Source: JAGVPT01 sp963717445
Lineage (GTDB): Bacteria; Bacteroidota; Ignavibacteria; UBA10030; UBA8401
DNA length: 64,000 nucleotides
Direction: 5' to 3'
NCBI GenBank assembly: GCA_963717445.1
Contig: OY970334.1
Coordinates: 3,224,001-3,288,000 of the forward strand
Below, one piece after another: positions 8,458 through 18,400 of the stretch; position 1 is the first letter of the stretch, and every line of letters starts with the position of its first letter. The position numbers and the translations under genes are program-made. Below the pieces are notes generated by a model that saw only the letters and a list, made by a program, of their open reading frames with translations, was not told the DNA's origin and ran no database searches.

Positions 8458-8919
8458 GCTCTCTTCTTTCTCTGATGCCAGAGAAAGAAGCAAAGAGAGC
8501 TTCGCGGAATCGGAACCCTTGCGATGCTTGCCATCGCACGAGCCGGAGAAAACGGCTCGCACAAGGCCATCCTAACATTCCCGCCGTTTTCTCAACGCGC
8601 GCATCGTTCCTTGCGCCCATTGCCGCCGATTCCGAGGATTCTTCACATCTAGTTTTGGACATATATCGAAATCGTCGGGTGCGCGGGAGGGAAGGATTCA
8701 ATCGAAGGGTTTCAATTTCGGTGCCAGAACGCAACCTTAAAACGTTCCAACATCATTGTGCGCCGAAATTGTTGGCATGTGCGGTTGGGATTGAATCAGT
8801 GCGTTACGATTTCCCCAAAGGGGTCCTTTGGACGAGAGATTTCTCCCGCTTTAAAAACAAAAAAGGCGGGATGCCGTAAAGCGGCATTTGGTTACTTTCT
8901 TTCTTGGAAAGAAAGTAAC
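8458..8919. repeat. Non-coding multi-hairpin element
   Basis: The 734-bp gap 8395-9128 holds a compact series of inverted repeats. One edge (8458-8500) has a perfect 12-bp stem with a four-base loop, extended by GCTCT/AGAGC. Inside are GCGATG/CATCGC (8521-8537), CGAGCCG/CGGCTCG (8539-8559), CCCC-AAA-GGGG (8813-8823), CCCGC/GCGGG (8845-8870) and ATGCCG/CGGCAT (8871-8887). The other edge (8891-8919) has a perfect 13-bp stem with a TTG loop. An open frame at 8394-8879 runs across it but looks non-biological. The remaining 8920-9128 shows no gene. Confidence 0.65.
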
Positions 8920-9128
8920 ATCGTCGATCAGGATTCTATGAACCTACCGATGATGTTCTATTTGTTCAATTGGTGAGAAACTCTGTTTTTATCTCCTAAA
9001 TGCCGCAAATTCGGGTTTAAGAAGAGTGGCTCAAAACATCTGCCAATAAATTTAACAATTTCTTATTATTCAATCGCCTGCAAAGCCTTGCACATTTGAT
9101 TTGCTTTAGCAAAATTAAATAGATACGT

Positions 9129-9602
9129 ATGGCAAAGCCTTGGAAAATTCTGGACTTCAACCCGAACGAAAGCCTCAAACAGTGCCTTCACAAAATTACA
9201 TTGACGCGGTTTCAGGAAACTTTTTCGTATGAAGCGGCGACGATGAAGGGTGAAGACGTTGAGGCACTTCACGATATGCGTGTCTCGGCTCGGCGGCTCA
9301 GGGCGGTCTTAAGGATTTTTCGGAACTGTTTTTCGAAAAAGAAACTTAAAAAACAGGATGCCCGGCTTCAGTCGCTTATTCGTTCATTGGGCGCGGTGAG
9401 AGAGCGAGACGTTTTTTTGGAATCGCTATCCGTGTACAAAAAGAACCTCGAACCCGCCGACCGCAAAGTGATCGACCTGTTAATTGCCAGGGAGACGACT
9501 GCCCGTGTTCTCGACCGCAGAAATCTTATGCGCGAATTGAAATTGCTCAAGAGGACGAGGTATGCCGACTCCTTTGCTGTGTTCTTGAAGACTTCCTTGT
9601 GA
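9129..9602 (+). CDS. CHAD-domain protein, N-terminal half
   Basis: A 157-residue protein carrying the first half of a CHAD domain, an all-helical histidine-rich domain that binds polyphosphate. The hallmark helix HDMRVSARRLRAVLRIF (about residues 47-64) and the RERDVFL segment are clear. Usual CHAD proteins are 280-320 residues; here the chain stops and a second ORF starts seven bases later in another frame with the other half. The two could be separate subunits that pair, or one gene broken by a small indel. It opens a co-directional run with SixA, two kinase-like genes and Ppx. Confidence 0.82.
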   Translation: MAKPWKILDFNPNESLKQCLHKITLTRFQETFSYEAATMKGEDVEALHDMRVSARRLRAVLRIFRNCFSKKKLKKQDARLQSLIRSLGAVRERDVFLESLSVYKKNLEPADRKVIDLLIARETTARVLDRRNLMRELKLLKRTRYADSFAVFLKTSL

Positions 9603-9609
9603 AGCAATC

Positions 9610-10104
9610 ATGGCTACAAACGCCGTTCTGAAACCGAACAAAAGTTTTCGCGAAAATGCCCGGTTGCTTTTACCAGTTTTGTTTGATGATTTTTTTTCAC
9701 ACAGAGACCGGGTCGTTACGCATCCGCGGCTCAAAGACGATTTGCATAGAATGCGGAACTCGGGAAAGATACTGCGGTACGCGATGGAATTTTTTGAAGA
9801 GGCTTTTGACGAAGACTTTTCAGCGTGCCTGAGGGAAGTGAAACACCTGCTCGACTTAATGGGTCAAGTCCATGATTGCGATGTGAATATTCCAGCGCTG
9901 AATATCCAGCTTCGCGAGATACGGTCGTTCAACCGCGCTACCGTGAATCCAAATGACAGAATACGAACGAAGGCTCTCGTTGACCTTATCCATGGTGAAC
10001 AACAACGCAGGGGGGCGATGTTCAACGAGACATGCGCCGTTGTTGAACGGTGGGGCATTGAAAATTTCAAGCAGCGGATCGTTCAATCCATGAACAAGGT
10101 TTGA
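9610..10104 (+). CDS. CHAD-domain protein, C-terminal half
   Basis: A 164-residue protein carrying the second half of a CHAD domain: FDDFFSHRDRV, then the basic helix HRMRNSGKILRYAMEFFE and the closing MGQVHDCDVN motif, all with counterparts in single-chain CHAD proteins. It lies seven bases after the stop of the N-terminal half, in a different frame. The ATG is plausible but has no strong ribosome binding site, so re-initiation after the upstream stop is possible. With its partner it presumably forms the complete basic polyphosphate-binding channel. Confidence 0.8.
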   Translation: MATNAVLKPNKSFRENARLLLPVLFDDFFSHRDRVVTHPRLKDDLHRMRNSGKILRYAMEFFEEAFDEDFSACLREVKHLLDLMGQVHDCDVNIPALNIQLREIRSFNRATVNPNDRIRTKALVDLIHGEQQRRGAMFNETCAVVERWGIENFKQRIVQSMNKV

Positions 10105-10167
10105 ACCATTTGAAAAGTCATGCCATGGCTTCTAGTGCCGTTTCCGATTTTAAATCTTGTATTGTAA

Positions 10168-10247
10168 ACGCAGGGGACGCTAAGGCCGCAAAGAAGTTTT
10201 TATCAAGAGACTAAGAAATCCTTGCGTCCTTAGCGACCTTTGCGGTG
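10168..10247. repeat. Inverted pair of 9-bp-period arrays
   Basis: The left arm (10168-10194) reads ACGCAGGGG, ACGCTAAGG, CCGCAAAGA; the right arm (10221-10247) reads CTTGCGTCC, TTAGCGACC, TTTGCGGTG, the reverse complement in kind. The arms share the core GCNAAGG and could form an imperfect hairpin between the CHAD gene and sixA. Confidence 0.65.
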
Positions 10248-10326
10248 AATTAGTTATTGAAAAATACATCATTTGGTTTTGGAAACGGCACTTGTATGAC
10301 ATCACTAAAATTTCCGGAGGATTGAA

Positions 10327-10821
10327 GTGTTCATTTATTTTTTGAGGCATGGCATTGCCGTGCAGAGGGGAACTGCCGGTTATCCGAACGACGATAGGCC
10401 TCTCACCGACGACGGAAAAGAAAAAATGCGGAAGAGCGCACGTGGCATTGCAACGCTTATCGACAAAATCGATGTGCTATTAACGAGTCCTCTTATCCGT
10501 GCTCACGGTACTGCAAAGATTGCAGCCGAAGCGCTGGGAGCGGACCACAAGATCGAGGTCTGCAAAGAACTCTTGCCGGGAAGTTCGGCAAAAAAAATGT
10601 TACTCTATCTTGCGAAGTACAAGAACCTGGATCATATCATGATTGTAGGACATGAACCGGACCTCGGCTTCCTTGCGTCCGCACTTCTTGGTTCCGAGCA
10701 CTCCGTTATCGAATTCAAAAAAGGGGCGATGTGCTGCATCGAAGTATCGAGTGTGCCCCCGCGCGGAGCCGGCACGCTTCATTGGCATTTGCAACCGAAA
10801 CAACTTCGTGAACTCAAATAA
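10327..10821 (+). CDS. sixA: SixA-type phosphohistidine phosphatase
   Basis: A 164-residue cytoplasmic member of the histidine phosphatase superfamily. It has the N-terminal RHG motif (FLRHGIAVQ, nucleophile His8), the phosphate-pocket Arg in SPLIRAHGTA and the second catalytic His in IVGHEPDLG. Length matches SixA, which removes phosphate from phosphohistidine on transfer domains. The start is the GTG at 10327, preceded by GGAGG. Genes for SixA often lie next to CHAD and exopolyphosphatase genes, as here; whether this copy acts on phosphohistidine or another phosphoryl group cannot be told from sequence. Confidence 0.85.
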   Translation: MFIYFLRHGIAVQRGTAGYPNDDRPLTDDGKEKMRKSARGIATLIDKIDVLLTSPLIRAHGTAKIAAEALGADHKIEVCKELLPGSSAKKMLLYLAKYKNLDHIMIVGHEPDLGFLASALLGSEHSVIEFKKGAMCCIEVSSVPPRGAGTLHWHLQPKQLRELK

Positions 10822-10839
10822 CACCGATAGGACAATCGC

Positions 10840-11553
10840 ATGGCCCGACTTTTTGACCAACCCCGCCCGTACCCCGGCATCCTTATCATCGTTGAGGGGA
10901 TTGACGGATCCGGTAAATCGACGCAATTGGAACTGTTGCAGAAGTGGCTGCTGAATTCCAAGTACAGGATTTTCTTTACGGAATGGAATTCTTCCGCCCT
11001 TGTCAACGAGACGATTAAACGGGGCAAAAAGAAAAATTTACTCACGCCGACAACGTTCAGCATCCTTCATGCGACAGATTTTGCGGACCGCTTAGCGCAT
11101 CTGATCATTCCTCCGTTGAAAGCCGGGATGATCGTCTGTGCCGACCGGTACGTCTACACTGCATTTGCGCGCGATGTAGTCCGGGGAGTCCATCCCGAAT
11201 GGGTGAGGAACCTCTACGGCTTCGCGGTGAAGCCCGATATTCAATTCTATTTTAAGGTCCCGATCGACATTTCTCTCAAGCGTATTTTGAACGGAAGAGT
11301 AGAGCTTAAATTCCATGAAGCCGGGATGGATTTGGGGTTGAGCGACGACCCGAGAGAAAGTTTCAGATTATTTCAATCGAAAATCCTTGAAGAGTATGAC
11401 AAAATTTCTGCAGAGTACGGATTAACGGTCATGGATGCGACGGAATCGATCCAGAAACAACAGACGATTATCCGCGAGATCGTTCGCGAGAGATTAAAAG
11501 ACTATAAGCCGACTCCGTTCCTCCAAAAGAAGGAGAATGTTTATGTCGCATAG
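10840..11553 (+). CDS. Thymidylate-kinase-like P-loop kinase (copy 1)
   Basis: A 237-residue P-loop kinase of the thymidylate kinase fold. Walker A reads GIDGSGKST with Lys26, followed by FADRLAHLI and the DRYVYTAFARD segment that corresponds to the DR(Y/H) motif and nucleotide pocket. The pocket sequence differs from standard Tmk (AYQ replaced by AFARD), so the acceptor may not be dTMP. It is 18 bp downstream of sixA and overlaps a paralogue by 17 bp. It is unlikely to be the housekeeping tmk, given the tandem copy and the polyphosphate context. Confidence 0.8.
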   Translation: MARLFDQPRPYPGILIIVEGIDGSGKSTQLELLQKWLLNSKYRIFFTEWNSSALVNETIKRGKKKNLLTPTTFSILHATDFADRLAHLIIPPLKAGMIVCADRYVYTAFARDVVRGVHPEWVRNLYGFAVKPDIQFYFKVPIDISLKRILNGRVELKFHEAGMDLGLSDDPRESFRLFQSKILEEYDKISAEYGLTVMDATESIQKQQTIIREIVRERLKDYKPTPFLQKKENVYVA

Positions 11554-12304
11554 AAAAAAAACCTTTTACGGCGCCGGCCTTCCTTATGTTGACGTCAGCG
11601 ATCTGACCGGCAAGCTCATCGTGATTGAAGGGACCGACGGCGTCGGGCGTTCAACGCAGCTTGAAGAATTAAAAAAATGGCTTGAAGTAAAAGGCTATGG
11701 TGTCACGACTACGGGGTGGACCCGGTCTCCGTTGATGGGAAAGGCAATCAATGAAGCAAAATCGGGACACACGCTTAATTTTGATACGTTCAGTCTCTTG
11801 TACGCCGCAGATTTTGCCGACCGTCTTGAGCACGAAGTGATCCCGGCACTCCGGGCAGGTTTTGTCGTGCTTGCTGATCGCTACATCCACACTGCCTTTG
11901 CCCGTTCATCTGTCAGGGGGGGCGACCGTCAGTGGATTCGGAAAGTGTTCGGGTTTGCAGTGGAACCTGACGCCATATTCTATATGCGTATTAACATTGA
12001 GGACCTGATTCCGCGCGTGATTAACAGCCAGACATTGCATAAGCGATACTGGGAAGAACAGTCGGGTGAAGGGTTGGATTACTGGGAATCCGGAATGGAT
12101 ATGCGTCTCGGAGACGATTTTTACGACAGCTTTGTCGAATACCAGAAGCTTATCTTGAAAGAATTCGACCGGATGACCAATGAATTCAATTTCCAGGTTA
12201 TCGATGCCGCAAAAAGTTTCGAAGAAACCAACCGCGCACTTAAACAGGGAATTCTCGCAGTCCTCGAAGATGAAGAATCTGAAGAAAAACCTCGCCGCCA
12301 TTGA
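11537..12304 (+). CDS. Thymidylate-kinase-like protein with altered P-loop (copy 2)
   Basis: A 255-residue paralogue of the preceding gene, sharing FADRLEHEVIP and DRYIHTAFARSSVRGG. The Walker A lysine is replaced by arginine (GTDGVGRST, Arg38), so it may have lost or changed phosphotransfer activity. It has an extended insert near residues 160-185 (WEEQSGEGLDYWESG) and an acidic-basic tail. The start overlaps copy 1 by 17 bases; an internal ATG at 11543 is an alternative. Its end overlaps the ppx start. A regulatory or structural partner role for copy 1 is a reasonable inference, not shown. Confidence 0.78.
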   Translation: MFMSHRKKTFYGAGLPYVDVSDLTGKLIVIEGTDGVGRSTQLEELKKWLEVKGYGVTTTGWTRSPLMGKAINEAKSGHTLNFDTFSLLYAADFADRLEHEVIPALRAGFVVLADRYIHTAFARSSVRGGDRQWIRKVFGFAVEPDAIFYMRINIEDLIPRVINSQTLHKRYWEEQSGEGLDYWESGMDMRLGDDFYDSFVEYQKLILKEFDRMTNEFNFQVIDAAKSFEETNRALKQGILAVLEDEESEEKPRRH

Positions 12305-13826
12305 TATCGGCACCAATTCGATCCATCTCCTTGTCGCTGAAGTCTACCCCGAATCGGGGAGCTTCAAAATCCTCGAGCGTGAAAAAGAAATTGTCCGTCT
12401 CGGCTCCGGCTCGAGCGACATGAAATATCTTACGGGGAGCGCCGTTGAACGCGCGATCCATGCGCTGCGGCGGTGTAAAATGATTGCCGACTCGTACCGC
12501 GCTCCTATCCGTGCAATTGCGACGAGCGCAGTTCGAGAAGCTTTAAACCAGGACGAATTCCTTCGCCGCGTGAAAACGGAAGCGGGTATCACGATCGAAG
12601 TTGCCTCGGGTTTTGAAGAAGCGCGGCTCATTCATCTCGGAGTTCTTCAAGCGTTGCCGATATTCAAGAAACGGCATTTGATGGTGGATATCGGAGGGGG
12701 AAGTACAGAATTTTTAGTCGGCCATCAAAGAAATATCCTTTACAGCAATAGCTTGAAGATCGGTGCCGTGAGATTGACCCAGCGTTTCTTTGAAGATGGA
12801 AAGACTTCTTCGAAGTCGATCCGTGAATGCCGCCAATATGTGCGGGGAATGTTAAGTCCGATCGCCCGTGCTGCACGAAAGCATCATTACGAGATCGCTG
12901 TCGGGACTTCGGGAACGATTGTCAATATCGCGCATATTATCAGGCTCAGAAGGGATGAAGAGGGGGAATTGCCGATCAACAACTTTACTTTTTCGGGCGA
13001 GGAGCTTTCTGAAGTCGCCGAATTGATTCTCGAAAAGAACGACCCGGACGATCGTGCCGGCATCGACGGACTTGACTCGGCAAGGGCGGACATTATCGTT
13101 GCAGGTGTGATCATTCTTGAAGAGGCGTTTCGGGCGCTTGGCGTGAAACGGATGACGATCTCGGAGTACGCGCTTCGCGAAGGGATCATCCTTGATACGA
13201 TCGAGAAGTATCACCGGAAGAAAAAGTTCGACCATTTCCACGATATCCGGTATACCAGCGTTCTTCACATCGCGGAAAGTTTTCAGTACGAAAAAGAACA
13301 TGCCCATCAGGTGGGCAGGCTCGCTCTTGATATTTTCGATCAGACAGCGCCGCTGCATAAATTAAGCTCCGGCGAACGAGTCTATCTTGAAGCGGCGGCA
13401 TTACTTCACGAGGTCGGGTTATTTGTCTCGCATGCCCAGCACCATCGTCATTCGTACTACCTCATCCGCAATTCGGAGCTTCTCGGTTTCACGGAGAATG
13501 AAAAGGAAATTATTGCCAACGTCGCCCGGTACCATCGGAAGAGCCATCCGAAGATGAAGCACGAGGGGTTCTCAAAATTGAGCGCCGATGAACGGGACAT
13601 CGTTGTCAAGCTCGCGGCGATTCTTCGCATTGCCGACGGACTCGACCGGACGCATTTCTCGGTCATCAAAAGTTTGCGGTGCCGGCGGTCGCGGTCGACG
13701 GTGCATTTTCATCTACGCCGGTCAAACAAAGCAAAGATCGAACTTGAAGTTTGGGGTGCCAACCGGAAGAAAGAGCTCTTTGAAAAAGCGTTCCACGTTA
13801 ACGCTCACTTCTCACCCGCCGCGTGA
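12270..13826 (+). CDS. ppx: Ppx/GppA exopolyphosphatase with HD domain
   Basis: A 518-residue protein. The N-terminal ASKHA domains carry AAIDIGTNSIHLLVAEV (phosphate 1), the VDIGGGSTEFLV phosphate-2 motif and the GTSGTI segment, as in Ppx/GppA enzymes that hydrolyse polyphosphate or pppGpp. The C-terminal HD-type part has HAHQVGRLALDIF, LLHEVGLFVSHAQHHRHSYY and ILRIADGLDRTH. The start ATG at 12270 overlaps the previous gene by 35 bases; longer readings lie wholly inside that gene. It ends convergently with the DoxX gene, the two coding regions overlapping by 22 bases. Polyphosphatase versus pppGppase cannot be settled here. Confidence 0.9.
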   Translation: MKNLKKNLAAIDIGTNSIHLLVAEVYPESGSFKILEREKEIVRLGSGSSDMKYLTGSAVERAIHALRRCKMIADSYRAPIRAIATSAVREALNQDEFLRRVKTEAGITIEVASGFEEARLIHLGVLQALPIFKKRHLMVDIGGGSTEFLVGHQRNILYSNSLKIGAVRLTQRFFEDGKTSSKSIRECRQYVRGMLSPIARAARKHHYEIAVGTSGTIVNIAHIIRLRRDEEGELPINNFTFSGEELSEVAELILEKNDPDDRAGIDGLDSARADIIVAGVIILEEAFRALGVKRMTISEYALREGIILDTIEKYHRKKKFDHFHDIRYTSVLHIAESFQYEKEHAHQVGRLALDIFDQTAPLHKLSSGERVYLEAAALLHEVGLFVSHAQHHRHSYYLIRNSELLGFTENEKEIIANVARYHRKSHPKMKHEGFSKLSADERDIVVKLAAILRIADGLDRTHFSVIKSLRCRRSRSTVHFHLRRSNKAKIELEVWGANRKKELFEKAFHVNAHFSPAA

Positions 13827-14272
13827 GACGTGATTTTGTGGAAGCGTGCGTCTATTGACCACGCACCCGATCCTACAATCAAAAGAAAGACGATCCCCGC
13901 CAGCATGGCAAAGTCCGTTCTCGCATCGCTAACCACGAACCAAAAACCTTGTGCAGGGCGGAAAAGCTCGGGAATTTTTGTTGTCGCGATGGCTGTGAGG
14001 TTGATGATGAGGAGCGGTACATTGGCGAGGCGTGTAAGAAGGCCGATCACGACCAATGAGCCGCAGATGATTTCGAATGTTCCGACAAAATGAGCTGTGA
14101 AATCCGGAAAAGGAAATCCAATTTTTGTGAACCGGTTGACGCCCCAATTCGGGTCGGTGAATTTCAGGATCCCTTGCGTCAAGAAGATAAGCCCGACAGA
14201 GAGTCGAATGAGAATGGTGCCGCCCGGTTCATTCGTAGCGGCGACTTGATGTATGAATTTCATCGAGATCAC
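13805..14272 (-). CDS. DoxX-family membrane protein
   Basis: A 155-residue protein with four predicted membrane helices (around residues 20-38, 60-80, 85-102 and 125-142) and the DoxX signature RLSVGLIFLTQGILKF near the first helix. DoxX-like proteins are small inner-membrane proteins linked to oxidative stress or thiosulfate/quinone chemistry, but most lack a proven activity. The stop lies inside the end of the convergent ppx gene. It follows the efflux operon on the same strand after a 57-bp gap and might be co-transcribed. Confidence 0.85.
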   Translation of the reverse strand: MISMKFIHQVAATNEPGGTILIRLSVGLIFLTQGILKFTDPNWGVNRFTKIGFPFPDFTAHFVGTFEIICGSLVVIGLLTRLANVPLLIINLTAIATTKIPELFRPAQGFWFVVSDARTDFAMLAGIVFLLIVGSGAWSIDARFHKITSHAAGEK

Positions 14273-14329
14273 TTTTTCAAGAGCAAATAGCTCGTACGGT
14301 GCAAAACTTCATCCAATGCCGCTCAGCGC

Positions 14330-15427
14330 TTAGTAATTAATATATTGATTTTGCTTGATATCGTCTCCTGCTTTAACAATAATGCTGTCGTTCGGTATGA
14401 GGTTGCCGAATACCTCGATCATTCCATTATTTTCGTTTCCGGTGCTCACATCGATAATGTTGGCGGTATGGTTTGTAACTCTAATAACATATTTTTTTTC
14501 TGTCGACGTGACAACGGACGATTGCGGCACGATGAGGGCATTCGAATGTCCTGTCATAGGAAGCAACACTTCTGCATACATCCCGGGCATAAAGAGATGG
14601 TCATTATTCAGGACATCTATTTCTACAGACTCGCTTCGATATTTTTCATCCAATGAATTGGCCTGACGACTGATCGTACCCGTAAACGTCCTGCCGGGCA
14701 GGGCTTCAACGGTAAATGAGATTTGTTGATTGACCGCTAATTGTGTTGCAAAAGTTTCGGGGACTTTTACCTGCAAACGCAATTTGGAAATCTGCTGTAA
14801 TTCCAGCATCGGTGCCCCATCCATTTTGTTACCGACCGTAACCAGCGCCCCGGGGTGAATATTCCGCTGCGTGATGGTTCCGTCGAAAGGAGCTCTGACG
14901 ATTAAATAGTCTTTCAACGATTTCATTGCTTCCCAATTCGCTTTTTCGCTATTGCAAAGAGCACTATCCGACTCCATCTTCGCTTGGGCGATTTGAAGAT
15001 CATTCGGAGAAACAGCTCCCGAAGTTTTGGCGGCATCCAAAAGCCGGTAATAACTGTCTTTGCTCGAGCTAAATGATGCCAGCGCTTTTAAATATCTTTC
15101 ATACGCTGCCAGGCTATTTTGCTCTACCTCGGGCGCCTCCATCTCCATGATCACTTGTCCTTCTCTTACCTGCGACCCTATATCTACCGTAATGTCCTTA
15201 ATATATCCGGTAACTTTAGGATAAATGTTGACAAATTCATACGCGCTAAGTTGCGCGGGCAAACGCAGAACGTCTGCAACAGCGTGTTCTTTTACCGCGT
15301 ACAACGAATAGGTCGTTGAATTAAAAGAGGCGGGGTTTTTCGACGTTGCCGCTTCGTTCTTTGAGCAGGAACTTAGTGTTATTGCAAGAGAGCATGCGAC
15401 GACGGAAAGGCAAATAGTATTTTTCAT
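14330..15427 (-). CDS. RND efflux membrane-fusion lipoprotein
   Basis: A 365-residue periplasmic adaptor of the HlyD/AcrA type. The N-terminus is a lipoprotein signal with lipobox LSSC (Cys21). It then has a biotinyl-lipoyl half motif (YPKVTGYIKDITVDIGSQV), a coiled-coil hairpin of about 90 residues, the second lipoyl half (IVRAPFDGTITQRNIHPGALV) and beta-barrel domains. It links the inner-membrane RND pump to the outer-membrane channel. It is third in the operon, 20 bp after the permease gene, an order (channel, pump, adaptor) common in the Bacteroidota but reversed from acrAB-tolC. Confidence 0.92.
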   Translation of the reverse strand: MKNTICLSVVACSLAITLSSCSKNEAATSKNPASFNSTTYSLYAVKEHAVADVLRLPAQLSAYEFVNIYPKVTGYIKDITVDIGSQVREGQVIMEMEAPEVEQNSLAAYERYLKALASFSSSKDSYYRLLDAAKTSGAVSPNDLQIAQAKMESDSALCNSEKANWEAMKSLKDYLIVRAPFDGTITQRNIHPGALVTVGNKMDGAPMLELQQISKLRLQVKVPETFATQLAVNQQISFTVEALPGRTFTGTISRQANSLDEKYRSESVEIDVLNNDHLFMPGMYAEVLLPMTGHSNALIVPQSSVVTSTEKKYVIRVTNHTANIIDVSTGNENNGMIEVFGNLIPNDSIIVKAGDDIKQNQYINY

Positions 15428-15447
15428 CGTGGTTAATTTTTTATGAT

Positions 15448-18400
15448 TTATGTTGTTTTTTCAGGTAATAAAGAAGGATCTTCAAAAGAAGATTTTTCTT
15501 GGGCTAATGAATAGACTAATGGAACCATGTAAAGCGCAGCGAACATCGATGCAGCCAAACCGCCGATGACTGCCCTCCCAAGAGGAGCGGTTTGATCTCC
15601 CGCTTCTCCAAGGCCTGATGCCATCGGAATCATTCCGGCTATCATGGCAAAGCCGGTCATGAGGATTGGACGTAATCGGATGGATGCACTTACTTTTGCA
15701 GCCTTCGAGGCGTCGTGATATTTTAAACGCAGATCCTCTGCATTGGTGACGATTAAGATAGCGTTGGCTACGGATACACCGATTGCCATAATAATTCCCA
15801 TATACGATTGCAAGTTCAGCGTTGAGCCGGTCAGCAATAAAAACACAAGCGAACCGAATAACACTGCAGGCACGGTTGACAGCACAGCCAGCGAAAGTTT
15901 GAAGGATTGGTAGTTGGCTGCAAGCAGTAATAAAATAATGAGGACGGCAACAGACAGTCCGTTTTGCAGGCTTGAAAAAGTATCCGTTAACAAGCTTGAC
16001 ATTCCCCGTACTTCCATTTTCATTCCGAGGGGCAATTGGCCGATTTTATCGATCGCATTTTCAACTTCCTTGGTTGCCGACCCGAGGTCTTTTTTATTGA
16101 TATTGGCGCTGACTGTTACAAAGCGTCTTGGTCCGGAGCGATCATATTCTCCTGCAACCGTATCGATGGAAAAGGAAGCCACATCGGAAAGGATCGGCCG
16201 GTTCATCCCTTTTACCAGCGAAATGGATTTTATCTGGTCCATATCATTCATCATGTATTCGGGAACTTCTGCCTGCGTTTGATAAGTGTATGAATTCTTC
16301 ACATCCAGCCAGAGATTTTTTTCCGTGAACCGGCTGGAAGATGTCGCATCGGTTACCGAGTGTGCCACGTCATAAAGATTCAGTCCCATCTGTGCAATTT
16401 TCAACCTGTCAAAATCTATGTGGATGACCGGATATTTTAAGGGTTGCTGGATTTGCACGTCGCGGAGAAAAGAAACAGCGGCAAGTTTTTGCTGAAGCTT
16501 ATCTGCATACGCTTCAATATCACGCATGTTCTTTCCGGCTACCCGTACTTCGATCGGTGTCGATGCGCCCTGGCTCATGATTTTTTCGGTAAGCTCAATT
16601 GGTTCAAAACTTATCTGCAAATCGGGCAAATCTCTATGGATGCTGTATCTCAGCCTTTCTTTCAGGTCGTCGATATTGACTTTGTAATTTTCGTCTAATC
16701 CGACTTGCAGCACCGCTTCATGAGTACCGCTGTTAAAAACATACAAATTGCTTGTTCCATAATTGCTCGGAATTAAACCAACATAGGCAGAGCTGATGGA
16801 AATATGATTGTCTACCGTTGAGTCGATGATTGCCAATATTTTGTGAACTGCTTCTTCGGTACGTTCCAACCGCGTTCCGTCGGGTTCCCGGATGCGCATT
16901 TGAAATTGTCCCGAGTTAACTTTCGGCAGCATATCCTTCCCGATAAAATAAAAACACAATCCTGTTGCCAGCAGGGCAGTGGTAAAGTAGAGCACTACCC
17001 ATTTTCGTTTCTTCGGAAACAGTCTAATTAATTGTTGAAGGAAACGGATTTTTATTCTTTGGAAAAAATCATTTTCGTCGGGATGTTGCTTTTCATAATC
17101 CAGATGTTCGTCTACCTCTTTTTCTTCTTCAGTGTCAAGAGCTTCCCCGGCATGGGCGTGTACTTTTCCATGTTTGTGGGAATATTGTTCCTCTTTTAAA
17201 ATCCAATTGGTCAAAACGGGGACGAGCATTTGAGCGGCGAGAAAAGAAATGATCATCGCGAAACCGATAGAGAGCGACAACGGCAAGAACATTGCTTTTG
17301 GAACACCGTTCATCACGAAGGAGGGAGCAAATACGGCAAGGATACAAAGGAGAATAAGCAGCAACGGAAATGATATTTCTTTGCATGCATCGTAGATCGC
17401 GAGTTTTTTAGCTTTCCCCATTTCAAGGTGCTGGTGGATATTTTCGATTGTTACCGTCGCTTGGTCGACTAATATGCCTATTGCCAGGGACAGCCCGCTT
17501 AACGTCATCAAATTAATGGTTTGACCCGCCAATTTTAAGAACATGACGGCGCTTATAACAGAAACCGGAATAGTGATCACGACAATAAGGCAACTCCGCC
17601 AATCGCGTAAAAACAGGAGGACCATCAAACCGGTAAGTATGGCCCCCAGGGCGCCTTCCGTTGCAAGGCTTTTCACCGCATTGATGACAAACACGGACTG
17701 ATCAAATTCATACGAGACGGTCACGTCAGTTGGTAAAAGATCTCTCATCTCTGGGAGCCGGCTTTTCAAGCCGTTGACAACATCCATGGTTGAGGCATCG
17801 GCAGTTTTCACCACGGGGATATAAACGGACCGTTTGTTATTGATCAGCGCGTACCCTACCGTGATATCGGACGCATCGGAAACCGTCGCAACATCACTCA
17901 TAAATATGGTGAAAGGGCCATTCGTTACGATCGGTATGTTTCTAAATTCTTCTACCTTCTGTTCCAAAGAATTATTCGTTTCGATGTACATCGTGTTTCC
18001 AATCCGGACATTACCAGAAGGAGTGATAATATTGTTCTTCACAATAGCCTGCACCACTTCATCGGGTGTAATGTTGTAGCTCCGGAGTTTTTCAGGATCG
18101 ATGTTCATCAATAAGGTGCGAGAGTTGGCGCCCATCGGAGGGGGTGCCGATAATCCCGCGACCGTCGCAAACATTGGCCTGATGCGCGTCGTCGTTAAGT
18201 CATAAATTTCTTTCAGGGAACGGGTTTTGCTGCTGAATACCAATTCTCCGACCGGCAATGATGAGGCATCAAACCGGATAACTTGCGGCGGAACTGCGCC
18301 GGGGGGAAAAAACTTCATCGCCCTGTTCACCTGCAACGCCACTTCCGCCGATGCTTCCGCCATATCGGTATTCTCATAAAATGTCATCTGCAGGAGCGTC

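Noticed and set aside
8394..8879. 161-codon open frame after the PhoR gene
   Set aside because: It runs through a series of hairpins, is rich in Arg/Ser with no domain, and has no ribosome binding site; read as translated non-coding repeat.
10840..11553. Calling copy 1 the housekeeping thymidylate kinase
   Set aside because: The nucleotide pocket differs from Tmk, and it is paired with a P-loop-altered paralogue in a polyphosphate gene block.
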